From Leidyana gryllorum EB-2025a (lineage: Eukaryota; Apicomplexa): 64,000 bases of DNA. Position 1 is the first letter of the stretch. Every line of letters starts with the position of its first letter. The DNA is taken from NCBI GenBank assembly GCA_048772705.1, contig JBLWGC010000230.1, forward strand, positions 1,054,001 to 1,118,000, written 5' to 3'. The translations under genes and the position numbers were made by a program. Below are positions 56,201 to 64,000 of the stretch, piece by piece. The notes under the pieces are model-generated. The model was given only the letters and a program-made list of their open reading frames with translations. It was not told the origin of the DNA and made no database searches.

Positions 56201-59200
56201 GGATTTGGGTCACGATCAATATCGGTTGGGTATCAGTCGGGTATTCTTCCGGTTTGGTGTTTTACAGAAGATCGAGGGGATACTGCTTGGTTTCGACGAG
56301 CGTATGGCAAATCGATTTCGAAAGGAAATGCACTCATGGTATAAGAGACATCAATTCGAGAGAGCCATTTGCGCTGTCATGACGCTGCTGAGGTTCAGCA
56401 AGCAACGGTTCCGGCATCGTAAACGCAAAGTCATGCGAGATCTCCTCAATCATTTTGCTACGGTTATCATCCCAGAGAAACAAAGGTGCGCTGCTGTGGT
56501 GATCCAACGACGGTGGCGAGTCTTCCGCGACCGCCAATTGTTCAAAAGGACACGGAGAGCAATTATTCAGATACAGGTGAGGTTGAAGGCAGCCAGCGTT
56601 CTCAGTACTTTCCACCTTACAGCGACGCTTCCGGGCTCGCAAATTCATGCAACGGCAACGGTACAGAATGTGGGTGATGCACTGCGGCCAGGGGGTCGTG
56701 GCTCTCCTGAATCGTCATTTTCTGCGAGTCCTCAAAGCTGTCGATCTCAAATTAGCCAGCGCTATCAAAATCCAGAAGCTTTGGAGAGGATATTATACTC
56801 GAAAAGTACTGAGACGCTTGCTGAGTGCCATTAAGCTGCAGTGTTGGTGGCGAAGGGTGCGTTGGGGCGTCCGTATAGGCACGCGAGGACGTCTGCGAAG
56901 GGAAGACCCCTCCAACCGTCTGGCAGACATCACTCCTGTCCGGGCTCGGGGTTCAGTTTCGTATTTAAGACGCGGGTCCCTGGAGCGAGGAGGGGTAAAT
57001 CCTACATTCGAAGAAAACCGAATCATTCTCGAGATGGCGAGCAAACGGCCGGATATTGGGCGGGAGACTCACAAGTTGGATTACCAACGCTCTCGGCGAT
57101 CGATCTTTGGCAATTCTGTCTCGCGTCAGTGCTCGCCGACCCTCACGGCCAGTCGCCTCGCCCACCCTAAAATCCAGGATGAGCATCTTCGGGCTGTTCT
57201 TCCTGACTTCCCCCTATATAACAACGCCGATGGAAACGGGCCCACCAGCCTATTTGCAATGCCGGACAAATCGGGCCGAGCCCACAAAGGGCACTTCAAA
57301 CGGTCGCAAACCCATGAAGATCAACGTAACCCGACACTTGCCGGAGGACAAACGCCATTTGCACCTTTGAGTGTTCCGGGTCGAACAGAGGTTGCCGCCC
57401 CCCCCCAGAACGAGTGCAGACCAACACCTTTACCCCGACCACCTGGATCCCAACTACAGCAGGCCCCGGCGCACTACACTCGACCACAGCCCCCTGTGGG
57501 TGTCGACGACAGCTCCCGTCACTGTGCCCGCGCCGCGCCATCGCAGTTCGCTGCCGACTCGAAACGTGCCGTTCAGCAACAGTTTCGACCGAAAGGCTTC
57601 GCCCAGGCCACCATCAGCTCTCGTCAACAGCTGCTGCCCCATCAACAAGTTCAAGAACGACCATCTGATCGTGTGGTTCATCATCAAGTTCACCGCGGAG
57701 CACCTCGGCCTGACCCACTTCGCAAACAAAGCAGCTTCGGAGGAACCGAAAGCCAACGGTCGAGTGCTACTGGAGAACCTCACCACGTCCTGCCTTTCAG
57801 TCGTCAGCCAAGCAACAGAAACAGAGCTCCGGTGGAAGTGGAACCCGTTCGTCCTTCAGCAAGAGAGGAACCGCCGGTGTACCGAAAAGTCGGACGTCTG
57901 GAGGCAGACAGCGGTCGGCAGTCGCATCCGAAAGAAGTCTTCTCGTCGTCGTCCGGAGTCACATCGGAGGCCTCGTGTCCCGAGCCTGTCAGCAGTCACT
58001 TTGGCGGTCAGCGACGACAAGCCTCCCGCAGCAAACCGTACCAAAACTTCCGTCCGAGACTCACCCAACGCAAACCGCAGCAGACGACAACAACAGACTC
58101 CGAAGAGGCGCCGAGGCAGTCCGAAACTGAACCTGCCCCTCCTCCACCGCCGCCGCCTCCACCAGTTGAGGAAGTCGTTGCACCAAGTCAAACTCCCGTC
58201 CATCTGGATATCTGTGACTTTGGTGACAGCGAATTGCAGCGTCATTTGCGAGAAATCGAGAAACCTTTGGATCCCCCTCAGTCTGTGGCTGCACGACTGT
58301 CGATCTGCAGAGACGACATCAATTCCAAATTCGAGCGGTCTAATAGGGCAGCGCGGTATCGCGAAAGCCTCAAACGGGACAGCTTATTGCCGAGTGAACC
58401 CTCTTCAATTCTCCTGGACAAAGACGGAGTCCCACCGCCGTACGACGCCAAAGAAGACAAAGAGAACATCCCGGCCGGAAGACTGTCTGTTGGAGATCTA
58501 CCAGGGAAGCCGCGACAAGAGACCAAGATGGGCAGTGGAATGTGCAAACCTTCATCTGCTCTGGATGAGATCCCGGAACTGAAGCCGTCAACGGATGTGG
58601 TGAAACCGGTCACCACCACAACGAGCGTTGGAGACCCTACGATGGACGTATCGGCCATGTCGCTGCCACACTGTCGTCTATCAGTGAACGCGTGGAAGGA
58701 ACAGGCGGAAAGATTAGAGCTGGCCAGCCCGGTACGGCCAGAGGGTGTGTTAAATGCGACATCATCGGGGACCGAGGATCTCGAGGATCCGGAACAGACC
58801 CCTCTTTTCGGCGGACGGGATGATGAGAAGGTTCCGCAGGGTGTTCTGCAGATGGAGGCCCCACCTGCGGCACCACTCCCACCCGAGCACGTCAGGAGGA
58901 ACATCAATGAGAAAGAGAACACTCCGCGGCCGTTCCAAATGAGCAGCGGTCCGCAATCTCAGTTCTCGCAGCATTCTGCTCAGAGCAGCAATGCTCCCCA
59001 GCGACGAAGCAATGATGTCAAGCCTGGAAGCTCAGCCGTTCTGGCATCGCACACACGGCAAAACAGTCAAGCACTGAAAGCGGCAAACGCTGGACGGCCT
59101 GCGGCGGCACTCCAGCGTCAAGGCAGCAACAACAATGCCAGAGGGGCGCCCCCTCTCCAAGCGGTCCGTCAACAAAGCAATGGCAATAGACATGCTGCTC

Positions 59201-59785
59201 CACACTTTGCCAACCAGACTCGCGTGACGAATGCCGGCCACGGTCGGCAGCCGAGCTACAACAAGAATTTGGGTCGGCAGAACAGCAACAGTAACGTCGG
59301 CCACGCCAGACAACAGAGCAATAATAACGTCACTCACGCAAGACAACAGAGCAACAGCTCCAATAAGAACCGTGCCAATGGAGGCCACTGTCGGACAGGG
59401 AGTGGAACTGGCACCCATAAAGCCACGTATAACCAGCCGCTAGGCAGACAGCGACACGAGTCGCGTCCCCACGCTTACTATCCCGTACCAGTTTCGCATC
59501 AAGCAGACCCTCATCAAAAAGTGCAGGTTCCCAGCCTCGCCACCCACACAGGTGTCCGCACCAAAACTGTTGTCACCATCAAGCCTTCCGATGAGCACAC
59601 CATTCCCGGATACGGTGATCGAATCCCTCGGAGGCCGAACAATCAACCAGGTGAGTACTGTTCTTGATTCATTGCTACAGAACTACGTATATATATATAT
59701 ATATATCTTCTTCTTGTTCATCTCAGAACTTGTGGTGCGCATATCAAGGAGGAGACCGCAACAACCCCCTGCTGCTCGCGTATAG
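53259..59785 (+). CDS. Unconventional myosin heavy chain with IQ motifs and long disordered tail
   Basis: It is an actin-based motor. The N-terminal region may hold an SH3-like fold (CWLLYWPEEGANPDYIPCVV). Motor motifs: GESGGGKTEC (P-loop; the usual Ala is Gly), EANPLLEFFGNAKT, NSSRFGK (switch I), LDLFGFENME (switch II), FEQLCINYANEELHHHF, FIKCLKPND and VLRQLTTGGVGPVLELMTKG. The exons have short introns; one in the motor starts near 55055. The neck carries repeated IQ-like motifs (AAVVIQRRWRVFRDRQLFKR, AIKIQKLWRGYYTRKVLRRL, AIKLQCWWRRVRWG). From about 56900 the tail is disordered, Arg/Gln/Pro/Ser-rich, with RQQSN-type repeats near 59150-59400. I see no WD40, coiled-coil or FERM region. A last 58-nt coding exon ends at 59785. 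The class could not be assigned. Confidence 0.85.
59686..59706. repeat. AT dinucleotide microsatellite in the last myosin intron
   Basis: A perfect TA run of about 20 nt lies in the 79-nt intron between 59649 and 59727. Confidence 0.8.
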
Positions 59786-60067
59786 AGGCTGTCGCCGCCG
59801 TCGTTGAAGTCGTCGCGCGCGTCGCTCTTCAGCCTCGATGATGGCTTCCAGTCTACGTTCTCGGGCTCGATTGACTGCCGCGACCAATACGCCCCCCAAC
59901 ATTGTTGTTGTAAAGACCCCAAACAGCCCCATCGCAGTTGTCATCAGTGCTTCATTCTGATAGTACGTCTGGCCCAGAATACCTGTCGGATACCCTGAAG
60001 CTACAGCTGTGAGCGAACTGAGAACGCCCACACTGCCCAGCGCCAGACTCAATCTTCGCCCATCCAT
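59744..60067 (-). CDS. Small two-helix membrane protein with Arg-rich tail
   Basis: The first in-frame ATG is at 60067 (MDGRRLSLALGSVG); upstream codons in frame have no ATG. Two hydrophobic helices (LALGSVGVLSSLTAVASG and MTTAMGLFGVFTTTMLGGVL) precede a charged, Arg-rich C terminus (RARERRLEAIIEAEERRARR). It is 107 residues long and shows no recognisable family. The last 42 nt of its coding sequence overlap the last coding exon of the convergent myosin. It starts 19 nt after the stop of the upstream same-strand gene. Confidence 0.6.
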   Translation of the reverse strand: MDGRRLSLALGSVGVLSSLTAVASGYPTGILGQTYYQNEALMTTAMGLFGVFTTTMLGGVLVAAVNRARERRLEAIIEAEERRARRLQRRRRQPLYASSRGLLRSPP

Positions 60068-60086
60068 CAACTTTTTTTGGAGCCTT

Positions 60087-62122
60087 TTACTTCCAATTAG
60101 CCCCACTTCGTGACCCTCGCAAACGAGACGCAGCCGCTGAGCCCTGGGGAGGCATATAGCCCCTCTGGAAGCGACGATCGTTCAAGACTCTGTCTCTTTG
60201 TGATCGATATGGACTTCCGCTCCGTCCTCCCCCTCCCCCACCGCCCCCTTGACCCCGATCCTCATTGGGGCCATTAACAACTTGCAGTCGCGAAATTCGA
60301 TTAACAGACGGGTTCTCCGCTGCAGTCGACGCTTTGGGGTCGCGGACCCGTATCACTGCAGCCTCCAATTTGAGGTGAGTCAGCTGCTTCTCCAACCCGG
60401 CCACCGAACGCCGTAATCTCTGGACCTCTGTCTGCACTTTGTTATGCGCGTCTATTCCCAATCGAATTCGATGCGCCTCGTCTATAGCAGCAACATCCTC
60501 TGCAGTAATGTGCTCACTCGGGTCGAAGGAGGGGGGCAGTCTCCTGCGTCCAATGCAGAATATACGCCGCAATTGAGGAGCAGTAAACGACATTATAGGG
60601 ATGCGACTGCAGAATGGCGGTGGACTCGTATGACACAAATTGAGTGGAAATTGCTGGGGAGGTTGTAATGGATACTTCTCCGCATGTGGGATGGGTCTGT
60701 TGGTCGTCTTGGTGGGTGTTGTAGCATCCACAGTCGGTGGGGCTGGAGACGGCAAATCTCCCGCGGGAGAAGCAACGTTGGGCGAGATTTGGTCGACTCG
60801 CGGTAGGGGAGAAGCTCGCGGGATGTGACGGGACCAATACAACTCTGAAACTTGATACCCGGGATAGAAATGAATAGAACATATGTCGTAGATAGCAGCG
60901 TTGTGGTGCTCGTTAACAGCGTAAAGGGCCTTATATATCTCCCACTCCTGTTTGGGGGTCTTGGCAATCATACAGGCTGTGACCTAAAGAGAGAGAGACA
61001 GACGTGTCATCTCCGCAGAAGAGACCTTTTAGCGCTTACCTTTGGTCCATCAGTGAATACGTCTGTCCCCAGTGGCAGTGGGATACGCTCGCAGACCTCA
61101 ACCAACCCGGACATCTCTTGATACAGAGGTATCTCGATGAAGCTGAAAGGGAAGTACTGCAGCCCCCCGCATTGCGAGCAGACTTTCCTCTCCTCCAGAA
61201 ACGCGGCCGCAGCTGCGATCGGATCCGGCATCTCCACAATGGCCTCGGTGTGACTGGCTTGTGCCTGTTTCATCAGCTGATCCTTCTGGACGTTGGCATC
61301 TGGTGGAGAGAGGGGCTCTTCTCGAGGTAGAGGAGTTGGGGGGTTTGGTAGATGTGTTGACTCGGGCACAGGCGGGGGTGGTGGAGCCTTGGCAGCGCTC
61401 GCGGTGCCATTGAGAGCTTCCAGGCGGCGCAGGATTGCGAGATGTCCCGGAACGCTGTCACTCGAGTCCGGACAGGAGCAGAGAGGTGGGAGAGTGAGAG
61501 GTTCAGTGCGATCCCAACCCGCTCGGAACGCCCGTCTGTCCGGAGTCAGGTTGGAGGCGGCTTCGGCGAGCTCTGCTGCCCCGTGAATCGCGCAGGCTCT
61601 GCGTTTATTGCGTTTAGCGTGGAAGTGGAAGGAGAGCTGCGGTTGAGAAACGGGAGAGAGGGCTCCACCATCGCCAAGCACCTTGCGGAGACTTCGCAGA
61701 TTTGGTGAGTCTCGCACTCCAGAGAATATGGTAGCGCCAGGGTCAAGAGCAAAGTAGGGATCGTGAAGCCATAAGAAATCGCGATCGAGCGCCTGAGCTT
61801 TCAATTGCGGATTGACTTCGTTGGCCTCCACATCGTCACCAAAAGCCTTTTGTGGGGGCGCCAAGACTGCCCACTGCGGTCTGAGACGCGTAGCAGAGTC
61901 TGAGGTTGCACTTGAGACCAGGCATGGGGTGGGTTCCGTCTCCTTTGTGATAGGAGCCGCCCAGCTGGAGTCGAATACACACCCGTAGAGGTGTAGGGCT
62001 GTAGGAACAGGTGGAATAGATGTAGGCTGGGAGATTCGTGGAAGGAGCCTGCGGCTGCGTTGCTGAAGCCAGTCCGCCTCTCGATAAAGCTCTCTGAGCA
62101 GACGCTTCCTACTTTCGCCCAT
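60087..62122 (-). CDS. Uncharacterised protein with CxxC and coiled coil
   Basis: The first exon starts at the ATG 62122 and a second continues after an intron of about 60 nt (donor at about 61039; acceptor TCTCTCTTTAG), giving roughly 650 residues. The N-terminal part is basic and helical (MGESRKRLLRELYREADW) and includes LHLYGCVFDSSWAAP. A Pro-rich linker follows, then KVCSQCGGLQYFPF with one CxxC pair. The second exon begins VTACMIAKTPKQEWEIYKAL; toward the end it has a coiled coil (NKVQTEVQRLRRSVAGLEKQ), a Gly run and an Arg/Ser-rich end. I do not recognise the family. It follows the TM9SF stop by 24 nt. Confidence 0.6.
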
Positions 62123-62146
62123 GGTGGCAGCTAAAAAGAAAAAGGG
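62123..62146 (-). promoter_or_regulatory. 3' splice-site-like sequence filling a 24-nt intercistronic gap
   Basis: On the minus strand the whole spacer reads CCCTTTTTCTTTTTAG followed by CTGCCACC and the ATG of the gene at 60087-62122. A pyrimidine tract ending in AG directly after a stop codon is what a trans-splice acceptor, or a 5'-UTR intron acceptor, looks like. CCACCATGG also matches a Kozak-type context. Confidence 0.55.
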
Positions 62147-64000
62147 CTAGTCTACTTTGACAGCTCCATAAATGGCACGAACAAACCAAAAGCTAGCGAT
62201 GAAGCCAACTGCTCCAGTGACCAGGAAGAATGTGTAGGCCATCAGGGCAGTGTAGCCAAAGTACAGCAGGACTGACGCGAAGCGATCGATTTCTAGTGCC
62301 ATAAAGAAGTATGCGATCGAGAAGGCGAACAAGAAGACTGCTGAGAACGCCGAGACCAGGTAGGAGCGCCACCACCACTGGTAGTCCTCGGCCGCCAACT
62401 GGAAGTAGGTGAAAACAATGGAGGTTTCGGCACAGGTGACGACCAAAATGATCACCACCAACGTCAAGAACCCGAACAGGTAGTAGAAGCGGTGTTGCCA
62501 GACGGAAGCCAAGATGAAGGACAGTTCCGAAAAGACCGCGCCGAAGGGCAAGATGCCTCCTGTCACCATGACAAACAGAGGGTGGAGGATAAGAGGAGAT
62601 TTCGGGATCTGGCGTGGAATTTGATTCGTCCGGACTGGCAAGGATATGGCCGGCTTGCGATACCCCATGTAGGCTCCGACGAATACGAGGGGTACTGAGA
62701 TACCCAACCACAAGAGTACCAGTTGGAAAATGTACTTGAAGGGAATAGCTCCGCTCGACCCCTTGAACCACAATACCAAGTTGAGACACAGGAAGGTTGT
62801 AAAGCAGACTCCCGTGTACTGGAAGGCAGTCCATAAAGTCACAATGAAACTCCGGTGGGTCTCGTCGCCTTGGAATAGTTTATTGAAGCGCGCCGATACA
62901 TAGCCTGCGGGACCTCCCATGAAGGCGAACAAAATCAAGGCAACCTGTAACATTGCTCCTCTGTTCGCGGGGCTCAACACTCCCAGCATGGCGAAGCCGA
63001 GTGTCAGACCTATCATAATCAGCACTTGTACACCCGTACCAACACACGCGGCCAGAAGCTTGCTGAAGTTGGGTCTCCGGAACACATCGCCGTGAATCAA
63101 CTTCCATCCGCTCTCCTCTTGAGCTTCTTCTATGTCGTCCAAATTATTGTACCGTGCAATGTCTCTCAATAGCGTCCGCAGCAAGATCGTCGCTACCACC
63201 GCCGAAAGCATTAGCACGACTACAAAAGCATTCACGATGGAGAACCATCGAATTTGAGCTGATCCTTCGCTCGCACGGAGGTAAGCATCCCAACGGGTCG
63301 CCCAGCTAATGTCGGAATACTCAAACTTGACCGAGTAGGTGAAGGCAATTTGTGTACCCGCCGGAAGCCGTACTAAATCCAGCCGTGGCAGATTCGCTCC
63401 GCAGTCCATTCCGGTCTCGTTCCTCAGCAACGACAAATCGTGGGCAATCGACCGCGGCTCTACTTCGAACCCGACCACACGTACTCCTTCGTTGGTGGGA
63501 TGATACAAAATCTTCATGTCCAGATGATTCATCAGGTAGGCATGGACCAGAGTTCCTTCGGCCTCCTCTTTGAGCCCCACTGGGTATCCGCTGACAATGA
63601 GTTTGTCTGCGTCGCTCCGTGGGTCTATGTTTCGCCCAAGAGCCATCGGTACAACCAGCGCAGCGGGTAGATCGTCAGCCAGCAAATTAATATAGTACTC
63701 GTCTTCTATCATTCCTTTGAACTCGTTGAGAGACTTCTCAGAGAGTGTTTTGACACACAACACTCGACAGCTATCGTCCACCTTCATTCGGACATCGTAG
63801 GGGGTGTTCTGAATCAGATCTCCCTTGAGTATCTGGCCGAGGTTCTCTTCAACGGTCTCCAATTTCTGGGGCTGACAGTAATCCAGACTGTAGTACCCGT
63901 ATGGCACCTGCGTCTTCACCGAGGTCATCTTGTTCACCTGGATCGGTACGGGTGCCCCCGCGTCATACGCGTTGGGCGCATTCCCAGGGATGTAGAAGGC
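62147..64000 (-). CDS. Transmembrane-9 superfamily (TM9SF/nonaspanin) protein, 3' part
   Basis: The C-terminal ~615 residues are present; the 5' end lies beyond 64000. The luminal part reads FYIPGNAPNAY, VNKMTSVKTQVPYGYYSLDYC and LCVKTLSEKSLNEFK, then conserved YSVKFEYSDISWATRWDAY just before the first membrane helix. Nine membrane segments follow, with the large multi-span block from about 63200 to 62160, ending SFWFVRAIYGAVKVD, which resembles the KxD-type retrieval tail of the family. It is an integral protein of endosomes and Golgi. No intron is seen in this part. Confidence 0.9.
   Translation of the reverse strand, partial: AFYIPGNAPNAYDAGAPVPIQVNKMTSVKTQVPYGYYSLDYCQPQKLETVEENLGQILKGDLIQNTPYDVRMKVDDSCRVLCVKTLSEKSLNEFKGMIEDEYYINLLADDLPAALVVPMALGRNIDPRSDADKLIVSGYPVGLKEEAEGTLVHAYLMNHLDMKILYHPTNEGVRVVGFEVEPRSIAHDLSLLRNETGMDCGANLPRLDLVRLPAGTQIAFTYSVKFEYSDISWATRWDAYLRASEGSAQIRWFSIVNAFVVVLMLSAVVATILLRTLLRDIARYNNLDDIEEAQEESGWKLIHGDVFRRPNFSKLLAACVGTGVQVLIMIGLTLGFAMLGVLSPANRGAMLQVALILFAFMGGPAGYVSARFNKLFQGDETHRSFIVTLWTAFQYTGVCFTTFLCLNLVLWFKGSSGAIPFKYIFQLVLLWLGISVPLVFVGAYMGYRKPAISLPVRTNQIPRQIPKSPLILHPLFVMVTGGILPFGAVFSELSFILASVWQHRFYYLFGFLTLVVIILVVTCAETSIVFTYFQLAAEDYQWWWRSYLVSAFSAVFLFAFSIAYFFMALEIDRFASVLLYFGYTALMAYTFFLVTGAVGFIASFWFVRAIYGAVKVD

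Noticed and set aside
57371-58582. A 403-codon plus-strand frame within the myosin tail
   Set aside because: It is a shifted frame of Arg/Pro/Gln-rich disordered sequence. The in-frame myosin tail is longer and continuous with the IQ region.

Overview
The window looks like nuclear DNA of a gene-dense unicellular eukaryote, most probably an apicomplexan alveolate, perhaps an early-branching one such as a gregarine. The genes have short GT-AG introns, mostly about 40-60 nt. Two genes point to the phylum: a MORN + SAM + TKL-kinase protein with the domain order known from Plasmodium TKL1 (48213-51685), and a protein with an ApiAP2-type AP2 DNA-binding domain (51691-52386). The species call is an inference; nothing here fixes it. 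I saw no rRNA, tRNA, CRISPR array, virus-derived element or transposon. Exon borders were placed by hand from splice signals and reading frame, so multi-exon spans are models.

Layout. 1-6724 (+): the 3' part of a PP2C phosphatase, a secreted M14 carboxypeptidase, and mannose-6-phosphate isomerase carrying a very long disordered C-terminal tail. 6733-20481: six minus-strand genes for secreted proteins (called A to F here, left to right), interrupted only by a plus-strand, intronless, bacterial-type malic enzyme (8198-10018). The six are Thr/Glu/Asp-rich or mucin-like and seem to share a very diverged helical domain; this is the least explained part of the window. 20745-23915: a TRAPP-like beta-sandwich protein (tentative) and a G3BP-like NTF2 + RRM protein. 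24047-33366: a 2909-residue SEN1/senataxin helicase with a prion-like tail.

33402-45760: a four-helix membrane protein, an RBM34/Nop12-like RRM protein, a Tim17-like membrane protein, a type I membrane protein, a large C2-like protein with a 16-residue tandem repeat, and kinetochore NDC80. 45781-53173: a DDX20-like DEAD-box helicase with motif II EEAD, the TKL1-like probable pseudokinase, the AP2 protein, and one or two small unknown genes. 53259-64000: an unconventional myosin with IQ motifs and a long disordered tail, a small two-helix membrane protein, an unknown cytosolic protein, and a TM9SF protein that runs off the right edge.

The spacing between genes is extreme. Divergent start codons lie 20 or 31 nt apart or overlap within CATG. 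Convergent stops lie 5 or 8 nt apart or overlap. Same-strand neighbours are separated by 19-43 nt, and one pair overlaps as ATGA. Either promoters and UTRs lie inside neighbouring genes, or some same-strand pairs are transcribed together.
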